DNA of 64,000 bases, taken from contig JAZBRS010000049.1 of the NCBI GenBank assembly GCA_037176725.1, positions 18,928,001-18,992,000 on the forward strand. The letters are read 5' to 3'. Below, piece by piece: positions 1 through 12,700 of this stretch (positions are counted from its first letter, which is position 1; every line of letters begins with the position of its first letter). The notes beneath the pieces are model-generated. The model worked only from the letters and a program-made list of their open reading frames with translations, was not told the origin of the DNA and ran no database searches. A program made the position numbers and the translations under genes. The DNA is from Posidonia oceanica (Eukaryota; Streptophyta; Magnoliopsida; Alismatales; Posidoniaceae).

Positions 1-39
1 TTTTATGCAAGTTTTTTGTGTGTTTGTGCCTCCCAGGGC

Positions 40-570
40 GTTGTACGTTGCTAGTGCAGGCGTCCAACATTGGACGCCGGCCCAGCTCGCGTCCAACATT
101 CTGGTTGTGCCTCTGGCCTGGTACATGCTGCGGTTGGTAAGTTTCTAGCTTTTTGTGTGATCCCATGCTTGTATGCTCATTCTGTGCTTATATCTAGTAG
201 CCCAAATGCATGCTCCCATTTTCTATTTGTCTTTTGTATGCTTCTTTCTCTTGTTCTCCTCTGGCCTGTGTTAGATGCCTGCCTCTCTGGTGTCTAACGT
301 TGGATGCCATGCCCATGGGCGTTCAACACCCTGCTTGCTTTGATCCTTGGTCCTAGCTTGCTCCTTGCTCTGATTCCTCTTCTAATCTTCTGTCAAGTTA
401 GTCTTGCATGCCATGCACTCATTTAGTTGCATTCATGCATCTGTATTGCATCCATATAGCTAGAATGCATTGTTTTCTAAAAACTGCATGCTGTCTACCT
501 CCAGCAGGTGTTGGACGCCTGTAATGGCAGCACCCAACGTTGGACGCCGCTGTTGCCAGCGTCCAACGCT
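40..570. repeat. Paired palindromic GCGTCCAAC/GTTGGACGC modules in B 5' LTR
   Basis: Three modules of about 60 bp lie at about 40-101, 268-330 and 511-570. Each has the layout TTGGACGC, spacer of 10-14 bases, GCGTCCAAC, then GTTGGACGC, spacer, GCGTCCAAC. Each could form two back-to-back hairpins. The spacers differ between modules. The same modules occur in the 3' LTR. Some arms here carry single changes (for example ttagatgc, gcgttcaac). Confidence 0.75.
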
Positions 571-1039
571 TGTAGTTGGCTCGACTTGATTTTTAAATGC
601 CAATTTCGCTTCGCTCGTCGTTTTCCACGTTTTACGGCTTCTTATGTTTACTGCAACCCCCATGCATGCTGCCTGACCCCTGTTTTGGTTTTGCATCTCG
701 CTTGCATCGTTTTCCACGCCTTGCATCGTTCTCCGCACCTTGCATCGCTTTCCGCATTTCGCACCGTCTTCCGTGCTTGCTTTTGCTTTATCGCTTGCAT
801 GTCGTTTGTATTGCTTGGTTTTCCTCGCAGTTTTGCTTTTTCGCCTGCATCTGCATTTAGGGCTATGATGCTTACTGCCTAGGAGTTCTCACGAACCAGG
901 GTCCACCCAGTTCGGAACACTAGCAGCGTTGCTGAGAACATAGATAGCACATTTATTTGCCATGCATAGTAGGTAGACATTCATGACATTTAGGCATTAG
1001 ACTAGCATTTCCCTGCATTAGCGTGAGATTGCCTAAGAA

Positions 1040-1100
1040 AGACCGACTCTTGGACGTATCAGGGTGCCTAACACCTTCCCCGTGCGTAACAGGAGTCCTT
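1040..1100 (+). promoter_or_regulatory. Conserved U5 block of B LTR
   Basis: The block contains gtgcctaacaccttcccc followed by gtgcgtaacaggagtcc. The equivalent block of element A (about 27570-27635, and 50240-50305 in its 3' LTR) is nearly the same although the rest of the two LTR families is very different. Conservation suggests a cis function in transcript 3'-end formation, reverse transcription or packaging. The function is inferred, not shown. Confidence 0.55.
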
Positions 1101-1264
1101 GCCCTTTCTCTTGGCTCGCATCGATCTTTCCTTTATCCTGGGCATGAGTCATAGCATAGCTCAACATTGCATTGCATCCCTTTGCCCCCTTTTTGCATCT
1201 GGTTTTGCATGTCTTTTCATGTATTACCCCTGGTTTTCCCTTTCTTCCAATTCAATAGACTTGG

Positions 1265-1274
1265 TGGCGACTCC
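1265..1274 (+). other. PBS-like decamer inside U5 of B
   Basis: tggcgactcc matches the first ten bases of the true PBS at 1430 but lies 165 bp earlier, within the LTR. The same feature is found in the B 3' LTR (51065-51074) and in both A LTRs (27814-27823 and 50484-50493). Confidence 0.6.
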
Positions 1275-1429
1275 GATTTTGTCTTATCATTTCTTTTCAT
1301 TTCTTTTTGCCAGCGTTTCCGAGTCGAGTTTCTTCCCTTGGATCCTGCCGCATATAGTGAGCCTATTTTGATCGGTGCACGCGAGTTTTGGTATCGTGCA
1401 TGGACGATCAGAATTCAGGATTACTACAG

Positions 1430-1449
1430 TGGCGACTCCACCGGGGAGA
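1430..1449 (+). other. Primer-binding site of element B (tRNA-Arg type)
   Basis: The PBS starts one base after the LTR end with tggcgactccaccgggga. This is complementary to the 3' end of plant tRNA-Arg (acceptor ggagtcg plus CCA, then the T-arm), with one mismatch to my recollection of that tRNA. tRNA-Arg priming is typical of Ogre/Tat elements. Confidence 0.85.
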
Positions 1450-2385
1450 ACAGACTCCGACTTTCGTCTTGGCCTTCTCGCCGCTTGCTTTTGTGTTTTG
1501 CTTGCCCTTTGCTTCTGCTTGCCTCACCTGCTTACCTGCCTACTTGTTTGTTTACCTACTTTATGCCATGATTGCTTGCGTTGCTTTATTTTCCTGCATC
1601 ACATGTCTAAATAATTGCTTGGCACCATACATGCTTTTTGGGTGATGAATGCTTTGTTTTGCACATTTGCTATGCCACTGCACACGCACATGCCATGCAT
1701 GCCTGCTTTTGACATGATAAGTGTTTCCTTTTCACTATCATGACCACGTACACTTGCACATGCCATGCCCATGCTTTTTGCCTTGCTGTGTGAATTGCTC
1801 GCATGCCATGACTTCTTGTTTCTCTCCCATTCGCATATGCCATGCCTAGGATAATAGAAACTTGCTTGCTTCACTTTTGCTTAATCTAAAAAGCCACAAT
1901 AAAGCAAAGCAATAACATCTAAGCACAACTAGAGCCAAAACTTGCAATTTTTCCCCTTGGTTAATAAAACGCAAGTAAAACGCTCTAAAGCATTTGCAAC
2001 AGCATTTAGAAAGCATGCATTCTTCTCACCTGAGTCAACCCACAGTCTGAGAAGGATAGTCCCGGTCTCTTGCTCCCAATGCTTTGGCGTGGTGTGAGTA
2101 GATCGGTCTGTCCCCCCTTGTCCAGAGATTGCGTCGGTGTTATTGGAGGGTACCACCCATGCTTCTAGCAGGGTCGAGGCTACCAATGCACCACCCGTTA
2201 TACCTGAGCTTTGGCAGGGTCGAGACGGGAACCTTTTTTTCTGACCTGGAGTTTGCATAATCCCATTACCCCTGAGTGCATCCTGGTAGGTCATCTACTC
2301 GGGACATGCATGGTGAGAGAGCGCATATTAGGGCATACATCTGCATCATGCCACCCCTAATAACTCTTTTTGCATCCAACCTCTA
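1450..2385 (+). other. Untranslated leader of element B
   Basis: No supported coding sequence lies here. It is T-rich up to about 1860. The stretch 2013-2253 is similar to the leader of element A (28676-28922), including ggagggtaccaccc and gcaccaccc. The long minus-strand frame over it is not kept in A, which argues for conservation of RNA or DNA rather than of a protein. Confidence 0.7.
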
Positions 2386-2547
2386 ATGCGTTTATTTGTT
2401 TTGCAAGTAGGTGTGGCTTCCTTCAGCTTGGATCCTAAGCGTCCCTCTCTGTCTCTGAGCTATCTGTCGCCTCCGACAGTAGCTCTCCTTAGGTCTTGTG
2501 TCCCTGCCTTCAGCCGCATAGCTATTTGCCCTCGCTCACCGTCCGTT

Positions 2548-4676
2548 TTGGCCCAATATACCAGCGAGCCTCCATCCTCATTGGCGTTAGGAGAGGTACC
2601 GATTTGGGTCTCTCCTTCCCCTGCCTTGGCATCCCCCGTCTCCTCTCCACTTCTGGTGCAGGAGACCTCCCAGCCCCTTTATCCGGATCAAGGGTCGACC
2701 CTAGCCAACCTGGAGCTTGTCACTGAGTCTGCCGTAGTGACCGCCACTCTGGCTCTAGGAACGTCGCCCTCTGTCCCATCCCAGGGCCTTCCCATCTCGG
2801 GAATCCAGCCTTCTACGGTTGCCCTTTGCGTAGGATCCACTCCTGTTGCTTCCTTGGTTTTCGCGCCTCCTCTGGCGGACACCTCTTTGCGTCCCGGCCC
2901 GTCGGTCGATGCTTTCTCTGCCTCGCAAGCGCAACATTTATTGGCTAAGGCCAATAGGCTGCGAAGCATGGCTCTTGCACTCGACCCGATTGTGGCCTGC
3001 TCTTCCCGCCCAACCCCTAAGGTTCCGGTGCCGCCCTCTGTGGCCCTGCAAGCGCACTACACTGCACCTCCGCCCTTTCCATCGCCCTGGCTCCTCACAG
3101 CTCCGGCGATGCGAGTGCATTATCAGCCTCCTGCACTTGCATAGCACTTTGCACTGCATGCAACTCCTTCCTCTGGTGGCCAGTTTTCTAGATTGGCAGG
3201 AGCACAGCACCCCTCAGGCCCGTTGCCTGGCACCATGCCAGTGCAATAGCTATTGCTCCCCTGCACTACACCTTACACTGCACAACATGTTATCTATCCA
3301 TCTTCCTTGCATCAGGTTCAGACTCCTGCATACATAGCACCACACCTTGCACCCTTGCACGGGTATGCTGGCCCTCACGCTACAACACCAGGTGGCATGA
3401 CGGTGGATCCAGAGAAGTGCTCTCGCATGACCCGCACAGCATACGTGGTCCCTGCCTCTGCTGCACAACCATCGCCAGCAGCAGCCTCAGACGCCTTCCT
3501 TACTAGGTTGGGTGATCTAGAGAGAGCACTTCGTCAAGTGCAAGGGCAGGACCGCCAGCCTTACTAGTTTTGCGACCTCTATCTCTTTCCCGAGGCCGCA
3601 CTCCCTTCGAAGTTCCGCATCCTGGACTTCGATAAATATGATGGTAGAGGCTGCCCCATCTCGCATCTGAAAGCATATTACGGGGACCTTGCTCAGCTTC
3701 AGGCTGATGAAAGGCTCCTTATCTGCCTATTCCAGAAGAGTTTAACCAGCCCCGTGCTCAGGTGGTTCATGTCCCTTGACATGGCTGCAATTTAGACTTG
3801 GATTGGTCTTTCTCGGGCTTTCCTTGAGCAATATGCTTTCAACCTCGACTTGATCCCCAAAGGGGAGGATCTTGTCGCTATTCGGCAGAGGCCCCAAGAG
3901 CCATTCGGGGAGTATGTCGATCGCTGGCGCTCCATAGCTGCCCAGGTCAAAGATAGGCCCTCCGAGGAGGATTCTATCGAGATGATCGTCAAAGGGGCGC
4001 TACCGGTGACTGGGACTCTGCTTTGCATCCAGCACATCACTAGTTTTGCATCGCTGATTAGGGCTAGCGCTCGCGTGGAAAGCTCACTGTAGAGTGGGCA
4101 TTTCCCCGCACTTTCTGCACTGGCTAGGCAAGCCGATAGCACTAGCAACCGCTGCAGCAGCTGCAACAGCAACAACTCTGCTTCCGACTGTTCCAAGCAG
4201 CACGCCGCTGCATGCGCTGATCCTCCTGAGATGTTTGCCTTTGCAGAAAGTCTGCCGGACCCTTTTCCACTAGTGCCCGCACCTATTTATGCACCCACTG
4301 TCACCGTTGAGCCAGTGCATCACGTCGCACCAGCTCAGTAAGGACGACAGCCTAGGCAGAGACGAGTTCGCCGTGCTAAAAGCGATTTCACCCCACTTGG
4401 TGAGCCGCTAAGCGCTGTCTTCCCCAGGTTGTGTCACTCCTGAGGCTCCCGGAAACTTACCCTCCACCAAATCTTCTCCCGAGGTGGTACGATGCGAGCA
4501 AATATTGTGATTACCATCGAGCCCTGGGGCATTCGACGGATAATTGCCTCACTCTCTGGGATGTTGTTCAGGACCTGATTGACAACGGGACCCGCGTCGT
4601 CAGTCTACAAGAGACTGCTCACACACCTGCACTTGCACTTGCACACCCTAGCGTAGCTGGCCCTTCCTCTTTTGAG
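2548..4676 (+). pseudogene. gag: Decayed gag of element B
   Basis: The frame is homologous to element A gag. The A start codon (ATG, Met-Ala-Gln-Tyr) is TTG here at 2548. The Pro-rich N-terminal part is recognisable, with frame changes around 3140-3260. The capsid-like core lies at about 3570-4090 (for example QADERLL, FLEQYAFNLDL, RPSEEDSIE). In-frame stops occur at about 3565 (CAG in A, TAG here), 3793, 4090 and 4339, and a frameshift near 4430 puts the knuckle in another frame. The knuckle CDYHRALGHSTDNC at about 4510-4550 is CX2HX4HX4C. The gene is cut at 4676-4681 by the D palindrome, and nothing homologous to protease or pol follows on the other side. It cannot make a working Gag. Confidence 0.85.
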
Positions 4677-4681
4677 GCAGG

Positions 4682-7600
4682 TGTTGACACCCCATCTTGG
4701 CAGGCCCGGACCCTTGGAGCCCTCTTGGTGATTGCTGGATCAAACCCCAACCAAACCCTAACCCTAATCCTCCTCTCTACCCTTCAAAATCAGCATGTTT
4801 TGACCTAAACCTTTACCCCCCTTCCCAACCTCAAAACCTAACCAAAATCCATAGGAAAATCCACCACTATCCACCCAACAAGCCTACCCAAAAACCTAGA
4901 AATTTCCAAACCTAACCCATTCCCAAAAACCATAGAAAACCTAGGTGAAACTACCCTTTTTCTACACCTTGAAATCCCTCCAAAACCTCCTTAGAATCAA
5001 ACCAAAACTTCAGAACCAAGACTTCAAACCCTAGACTACCCACTCACCAATTCTCACCCCATTCCAAGACCATCAAGACCCTCTTTCACCCAAATTATCC
5101 TTTTCTCTCTCCGGGATTATCATTTTCTCTCTCCTCTCTCTCTCCTGATTATCATCTCTCTCTTCATCCCTTTCTTATCCTTTTTCTGGTCTGGCTGTGG
5201 GTCCCCTCTGTGCTTCTATCCTTCCTCTATCTTATCCCTATTTTTACTTTATTTTTAACACTTTTTCTGAATTTTAAAAAATCGTTTTCCTCCAACCTAT
5301 CTCTTTTCCTCTTATCTCCCTCTTTTTTCCATTTCTTTCTTCCTTCTCTTTTTCTTTTCTCCCTTCTGCAAAAATCCACAAAAACCCATAAAAATCTGTA
5401 AAATCTCAAAACACAAAAGAAGCAAATCAGAACCCTAAGAAAAACAATTAAAAATATATTAAACAAGCTATTAACAACTTAAACTTAACTAAATCAAGTT
5501 AAAAGAAAAACCAAACATGCAAGCTAAAAAATGCAAAACAAATCAAAAGAAAACACTGAAAAATCAAGGAAAAAACTAAAATGAGATCTAAACCCAGCAA
5601 AAGTAAAAACCCCACTAAAAGAATTAAAAAACAAACCCTAAAAAAGAAGAATTAAAAATCAAACACTAAAACAAGTAATTAAAGAAGGCAAAAGACTTAA
5701 CCTAATAAACATAAGAAAACCAAGTTAAAAACTTAATTAAAAAAGAAAAGAAAAACACATCTGAAAGACTTAAAAAACACCCTATCAAACCAGAAAAACC
5801 CAACTAAAAAACTTCAAGGAAAATCAACAAATAAAAATCAAAACATAACTTAAAAGACTTAAGAAAGAAAAAAACCTAAGAAGACCAAAACTTAAAAACC
5901 TAAAACCAACCCTGATTAATACGAAAATAAATCCTAAAAAATCCTAATCAATATTCTAAGTATCCAACAAAGGAAACACAATTTTTAAATAATTTAAAAA
6001 AGGTTTAACAAACATTTAATCAAGAGAAAACTAATTAAAAGCAAAACCAAAACCCTAAAACCCTAATTAAGCCCAAAACACATTAATCAACTCAAAATGA
6101 CCATTAAAAATTCTAATTAAAATCCTAATTCACAACACAACCTTTCTGCTATTTTTATTTATTTTTAGTTCATTTTTACTAATTTTATTTCCCCATTCTA
6201 CCCTCTCTCTCTCTTTCTTGCTTCTCTTTTTTTTTCTTTCCTTTCCTTACTGGGCCCATCAGCCCATTTCTCTTTTTCCTTTTTATTTTTCTCGGCCCGC
6301 AGTAGTCCGGCCCGCCTCCTCTTCCTCCTTCTTCCTCCTCTCCTCCTCTGTGTTTTTTCTCCACCGGCTTCTCCCGCGAACCTTCGGCTACAGCCTTCCC
6401 TCCACCATTCAAATTTTGAGCTTCAATCCTTTCATCTAAAGCAGCTCGCCGTCTCCTCCATCTCAGCACCAAATCCGGAGCCAATCGCCCCGTCCCCTCC
6501 GCTGCAGTAACCGCCGGCCGAGTTTGAATTCTCAGCTCGCGCCCAGCAGCAGCAGCTCCTCATTCATAAGCCTCCCGTCCTCCCTTCAATCGAGAGTGTC
6601 AGACAGAGCCGGAGTGTGAGCAAGCAAGAGTGAGAGTGTGAGTGACAGAGCGAACCAGTGAGAAGCCAGAGAGTGGAGAGCAGAATTTCACTTCTTCCCC
6701 ACCTGTGCGACCCTCTTCCTTCTCCTCTTCATCTTCCAATTCCAGAGAGAAGAGAGACCAGAGGAGAGTGTTTGAGGAAGTCTTTGGCACCCCGGAGAGA
6801 AACCCAGATCCCACACCATTTCCCACTCCTCAGAACCTCTCCCATTCCTTCCCAAATTCAGAAAATCTTCTTCTTCCTCTCCCAGAAAACCAGCACCCGT
6901 TCAGGCCTCAATTTCCCTCCCAATTACTCCCCCAATTTCACCCCGAAACTCAGCATCCTTCCCGGCCATTCCACCACCCAAATCACCCCTCAATCACCCC
7001 CTGATCACCCGACACACCAGACCTGCAACCCAACACAACCCACCACGCCATTCCCTTCACCACAGTCTGCAGCCTCCTCCCAGATTCCACCCCGACAATC
7101 CCTGATCCACCACTTTTCCAGAGCCTCCGCCCTCGAACCCAACCATCCACCACAGCCCTTAAATTCCACAACAAACACCTGACCCAATTTCTGTCCAGAA
7201 ACGGACCCAACCTCCAAAACCTCTCCTCGCTCACCAGAAAGCCCCTCCGACCATCCAAACAGCTTTGCCAACCTTCCAGCAATCCCCCGGAGGCCTCCGC
7301 TTCGCCGGACGAGCAGCGGACAAGGCCCCCCACCTCCGGCAGCCCACTGTCAACTCAGAGAAACCATTTCTCCGCTCGAGCAGCTGCAGCCTCGCCTGAT
7401 CATCTGGGAAGCTCTGGAGCTTCATCCTGAAGACGTCCGAACTACCGCGAGTCGCCAGCATCCACCGCAGCGACCAGACTACGAGCACCGGCCGACTCCG
7501 ACACTGCCGAGGTCGGGAGCGCTTTCCAGACGCCACCGCAGGTACTCCTCACCCTCCCCCGCTCTCTCTCCTCCTCCTGCTGCTTCTCCGCCAATCGGAG

Positions 7601-9691
7601 GCCAGATCCGAGCCTTCCAGACGACGTTGCAGCTCGCCGGTCTTCTCATCTTCTCCGGCGCCGGTCGCCTGTTCTCCGGATGCTCCGGCCAGCGGAGCGC
7701 CTCCCCGACGGTTCTCAGAGCTCTGGACGATCGCCAGCACCAAGCTCCGCCCTCCCGCGCCTCCTCAAGCCCCCTGTGCCGGCGGTGATGAGGTCTGGTA
7801 GCTCACTGCTACAGTACCTCTCATCGCCGGTGATTTACTGTGCTGTTATTTTTCTGTCAATATAGTTTAGATGTAAATATTGCATGTTTAGCTTAAGTTC
7901 TTTAATTTTTGCATTTTAGTCCTTCTGTCATTTATTTTGCTTAGTTTCTAATTAAATACCATGCTAAATTGCTGTTTATATTTATGTTTTTTAGTATTTG
8001 CCTTTCAGTCCTGTTACTGTGTGTTTCAGTTGTAATATTTTGTGGTTTAGCCCCTCTGTTTTCAATTTTTGCATATAGGTCCATGCACTGTAGGAACTTA
8101 GCTTTTATTTTCTTATTTTGCATACTGCATTGCATTTCCTTCCCTCTGATTTTTCATATTTGCACTTAGGTCCATTTCAAATGGACAGTGGCTATTATGC
8201 ATGTATTTTGGCTTATTGTATTGCATTTCTAACCCTGTTTTTTCCAAAAATCACACACCAGTCCTCAGTCTGTGTTTTCAGAGCATGTTTTGCATATAAA
8301 ATTGCATATTTGACCCCTGCATGATTTGAAAATCACACATAGGTCCTTGCATCTTTTAAAAAATCATGTGAAAAGACCATTTTGCCCCTAGGTTGCATCC
8401 TAGCTCCTATGCTTACTAAATTGCATGCAGACCCTCCACCAGTATTCTCAGACTCCCCAGAACCCTGTTTTCTGGAAAATTTGCATTTTAGACCCCAGTT
8501 TTCTTAAAATTGCTTTCTGATCCCTTTCTGCTTTCAAAACCTCTTTCAAAGCATACCCTCTTTTCAAAACAGCTTTCTGAGCCTAGTTTTTTGCAAAATG
8601 GACCCCTGTCCTCTCCTGTTTTCGAAATCCTTTCCTGTGGACCCCTGTTTTCTGGAAAATTTGCATTTTTAGCCCCTTTTCTTTTTCAAGAATGCTTTTG
8701 AACTCCTGTCTTTTCCTAGTTTCTTCACTTTGCCTTTTCCTGCTTTTGCATGCATTCTGCATCCATCTAGTCTTGCATTGTAGCATCCTTTTGCACACAC
8801 TAAGCACTTTTAGCTCCCTTTCACTTGGGAGGACCTTTTGCACATCCCTAGGGCCTCCTGAACACCTAGATCTGTTCTTCTCCCCTGTTCTGGCCCTTCT
8901 GCCTTGAAGCCGCGATATCTTCCAATCCGGCCGTTGGATCTTCTCAAGTGAGCTGCCCAGGCGACCGTAGCAAAGCAATCTTCAGCATGGATCAAGCAGA
9001 TTTCAGATCAGGCTCCCGGATTTCCAGGTATGTCCTCCTGAACCCCTGCATTATATTCATTTGCATGCCATTTGCACAGTTTTCCTTGTTTTCGCTTTCT
9101 GTCTCTTTAAGCATGTAGAATAGGGCCTCCCCTTTCTGCTTGTATCTTCCAATCCCCGTTTCGCGTATTCCTGAGTGTTTTGTGTTGTGTTTTCCCTGGA
9201 TTTATCACTCAATGTGACTTTCTTCCCCCTTTTCCACGATCCGATCGCATCGCGAGCTTTGGGCAGCGTGCGAGATACACCGTGGAACGGTTTAGCGGGA
9301 AACAGTCGCAAAGAGGTGGTAATCCCTCCGTTTGCTCACCCTCCCCTCCGTAGGTCTTCACACCTACTCTGAGTAGTCCTAAACGACGTCTGTTCTTACA
9401 CACATGTTGTTTTGCCTCCCCTTTGGCCTCTTCTGATCTTTTCCTTGCATTCTTGCATTCGCATGGCTTTTCCGAGGTTTTTTTTTGCTTCGCTGTTTTG
9501 GCACCATTTTGCGTGCTCGCTCTCGTTTTCGCACCATTTTGCGTGCCCCTCTGTTTTCCTGCCTTGTTTTGCGCACTGCCTCGCTTTCTCGCTTGTGTTG
9601 CGTGCCGCTCTCGCTTCTGCACCGTTTTGCGTGCCTCTTTGCTTCCATGTTTCGTTTTGCGTGCTGCCTTGCTTTCTCGCTCGTTTTGCGT
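4682..9691 (+). mobile_element. D left arm: truncated A-related LTR
   Basis: It starts with the same terminal sequence as the LTR of element A (tgttgacaccccatcttgg) and is similar to it along its length, with roughly 90% identity by eye in the first 200 bp and higher near the 3' part. It holds the same order of sub-regions: A-rich 5400-6150, GC-rich 6290-7800, T-rich with spaced gcatttt 7860-8750, and a conserved block 8890-9030. It stops within the cgttttgcgt-rich zone, so the last 0.8-0.9 kb including U5 is missing. No internal retrotransposon sequence follows. Confidence 0.88.
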
Positions 9692-9746
9692 AAGAAAGCA
9701 AGGCAGCACGCAAAACGAGCGAGAAAGCAAAAAGAACAAAACTGGC
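9692..9746. other. Asymmetric centre of the D palindrome
   Basis: These 55 bases read as the continuation of the minus-strand LTR copy beyond the point where the plus-strand copy ends. They contain a second local copy of the agaaagcaaggcagcac motif, which pairs with 9661-9677. That gives an inner hairpin (9661-9677 with 9693-9709) offset from the main symmetry axis, as expected if the inversion arose by fold-back at a short repeat. Confidence 0.7.
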
Positions 9747-12700
9747 ACGCAAAACGAGCGAGAAAGCAAGGCAGCACGCAAAACGAAACATGGAAGCAAA
9801 GAGGCACGCAAAACGGTGCAGAAGCGAGAGCGGCACGCAACACAAGCGAGAAAGCGAGGCAGTGCGCAAAACAAGGCAGGAAAACAGAGGGGCACGCAAA
9901 ATGGTGCGAAAACGAGAGCGAGCACGCGAAATGGTGCCAAAACAGCGAAGCAAAAAAAAACCTCGGAAAAGCCATGCGAATGCAAGAATGCAAGGAAAAG
10001 ATCAGAAGAGGCCAAAGGGGAGGCAAAACAACATGTGTGTAAGAACAGACGTCGTTTAGGACTACTCAGAGTAGGTGTGAAGACCTACGGAGGGGAGGGT
10101 GAGCAAACGGAGGGATTACCACCTCTTTGCGACTGTTTCCCGCTAAACCGTTCCACGGTGTATCTCGCACGCTGCCCAAAGCTCGCGATGCGATCGGATC
10201 GTGGAAAAGGGGGAAGAAAGTCACATTGAGTGATAAATCCAGGGAAAACACAACACAAAACACTCAGGAATACGCGAAACGGGGATTGGAAGATACAAGC
10301 AGAAAGGGGAGGCCCTATTCTACATGCTTAAAGAGACAGAAAGCGAAAACAAGGAAAACTGTGCAAATGGCATGCAAATGAATATAATGCAGGGGTTCAG
10401 GAGGACATACCTGGAAATCCGGGAGCCTGATCTGAAATCTGCTTGATCCATGCTGAAGATTGCTTTGCTACGGTCGCCTGGGCAGCTCACTTGAGAAGAT
10501 CCAACGGCCGGATTGGAAGATATCGCGGCTTCAAGGCAGAAGGGCCAGAACAGGGGAGAAGAACAGATCTAGGTGTTCAGGAGGCCCTAGGGATGTGCAA
10601 AAGGTCCTCCCAAGTGAAAGGGAGCTAAAAGTGCTTAGTGTGTGCAAAAGGATGCTACAATGCAAGACTAGATGGATGCAGAATGCATGCAAAAGCAGGA
10701 AAAGGCAAAGTGAAGAAACTAGGAAAAGACAGGAGTTCAAAAGCATTCTTGAAAAAGAAAAGGGGCTAAAAATGCAAATTTTCCAGAAAACAGGGGTCCA
10801 CAGGAAAGGATTTCGAAAACAGGAGAGGACAGGGGTCCATTTTGCAAAAAACTAGGCTCAGAAAGCTGTTTTGAAAAGAGGGTATGCTTTGAAAGAGGTT
10901 TTGAAAGCAGAAAGGGATCAGAAAGCAATTTTAAGAAAACTGGGGTCTAAAATGCAAATTTTCCAGAAAACAGGGTTCTGGGGAGTCTGAGAATACTGGT
11001 GGAGGGTCTGCATGCAATTTAGTAAGCATAGGAGCTAGGATGCAACCTAGGGGCAAAATGGTCTTTTCACATGATTTTTTAAAAGATGCAAGGACCTATG
11101 TGTGATTTTCAAATCATGCAGGGGTCAAATATGCAATTTTATATGCAAAACATGCTCTGAAAACACAGACTGAGGACTGGTGTGTGATTTTTGGAAAAAA
11201 CAGGGTTAGAAATGCAATACAATAAGCCAAAATACATGCATAATAGCCACTGTCCATTTGAAATGGACCTAAGTGCAAATATGAAAAATCAGAGGGAAGG
11301 AAATGCAATGCAGTATGCAAAATAAGAAAATAAAAGCTAAGTTCCTACAGTGCATGGACCTATATGCAAAAATTGAAAACAGAGGGGCTAAACCACAAAA
11401 TATTACAACTGAAACACACAGTAACAGGACTGAAAGGCAAATACTAAAAAACATAAATATAAACAGCAATTTAGCATGGTATTTAATTAGAAACTAAGCA
11501 AAATAAATGACAGAAGGACTAAAATGCAAAAATTAAAGAACTTAAGCTAAACATGCAATATTTACATCTAAACTATATTGACAGAAAAATAACAGCACAG
11601 TAAATCACCGGCGATGAGAGGTACTGTAGCAGTGAGCTACCAGACCTCATCACCGCCGGCACAGGGGGCTTGAGGAGGCGCGGGAGGGCGGAGCTTGGTG
11701 CTGGCGATCGTCCGGAGCTCTGAGAACCGTCGGGGAGGCGCTCCGCTGGCCGGAGCATCCGGAGAACAGGTGACCGGCGCCGGAGAAGATGAGAAGACTG
11801 GCGAGCTGCAACGGCGTCTGGAAGGCTCGGATCTGGCCTCCGATTGGCGGAGAAGCAGCAGGAGGAGGAGAGAGAGCGGGGGAGGGTGAGGAGTACCTGC
11901 GGTGGCGTCTGGAAAGCGCTCCCGACCTCGGCAGTGTCGGAGTCGGCCGGTGCTCGTCGTCTGGTCGCTGCGGTGGATGCTGGCGACTCGCAGTAGTTCG
12001 GACGTCTTCAGGATGAAGCTCCGGAGCTTCCCAGATGATCGGGCGAGGCTGCAGCTGCTCGGGCGGAGAAATGGTTTCTCTGAGTTGACAGTGGGCTGCC
12101 GGTGGTGGGGGGCCTTATCCGCTGCTCGTCCGGCGAAGCGGAGGCCTCCGGGGGATTGCTGGAAGGTTGGCAAAGCTGTTTGGATGGTCGGAGGGGCTTT
12201 CTGGTGAGCGAGGAGAGGTTTTGGAGGTTGGGTCCGTTTCTGGACAGAAATTGGGTCAGGTGTTTGTTGTGGAATTTAAGGGCTGTGGTGGATGGTTGGG
12301 TTCGAGGGCGGAGGCTCTGGAAAAGTGGTGGATCAGGGATTGTCGGGGTGGAATCTGGGAGGAGGCTGCGGACTGTGGTGAAGGGAATGGCGTGGTGGGT
12401 TGTGTTGGGTTGCAGGTCTGGTGTGTCGGGTGATCATGGGGTGATTGAGGGGTGATTTGGGTGGTGGAATGGCCGGGAAGGATGCTGAGTTTCGGGGTGA
12501 AATTGGGGGAGTAATTGGGAGGGAAATTGAGGCCTGAACGGGTGCTGGTTTTCTGGGAGAGGAAGAAGAAGATTTTCTGAATTTGGGAAGGAATGGGAGA
12601 GGTTCTAAGGAGTGGGAAATGGTGTGGGATCTGGGTTTCTCTCCGGGGTGCCAAAGACTTCCTCAAACACTCTCCTCTGGTCTCTCTTCTCTCTGGAATT

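Larger units (their letters stand above)
1..1428 (+). mobile_element. 5' LTR of element B (3' part only)
   Basis: This stretch aligns to 21072-21924 followed by 50615-51228, the two pieces of B's 3' LTR, with clear divergence (about 6 differences in the first 120 bp). It ends in ctaca directly before the PBS. The full LTR should be about 3.28 kb, so roughly 1.85 kb lies left of the window. Position 814-818 (cttgg) is the uninterrupted equivalent of the site where A inserted in the other LTR. Frameless Leu/Phe/Cys-rich open frames here are composition effects, not genes. Confidence 0.9.

Noticed and set aside
1430..1449. tRNA gene fragment
   Set aside because: Only the complement of a tRNA 3' end is present, right after an LTR; it is a primer-binding site.
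4745..4775. Telomere-like aaccctaaccctaa
   Set aside because: Only two to three units, inside an LTR and repeated in every LTR copy; not a telomere or interstitial telomere array.
9209..10229. Mirror-image 268-residue frames across the palindrome centre
   Set aside because: Repetitive Phe/Ala/Arg composition, present on both strands because of the inverted repeat, with no domain.
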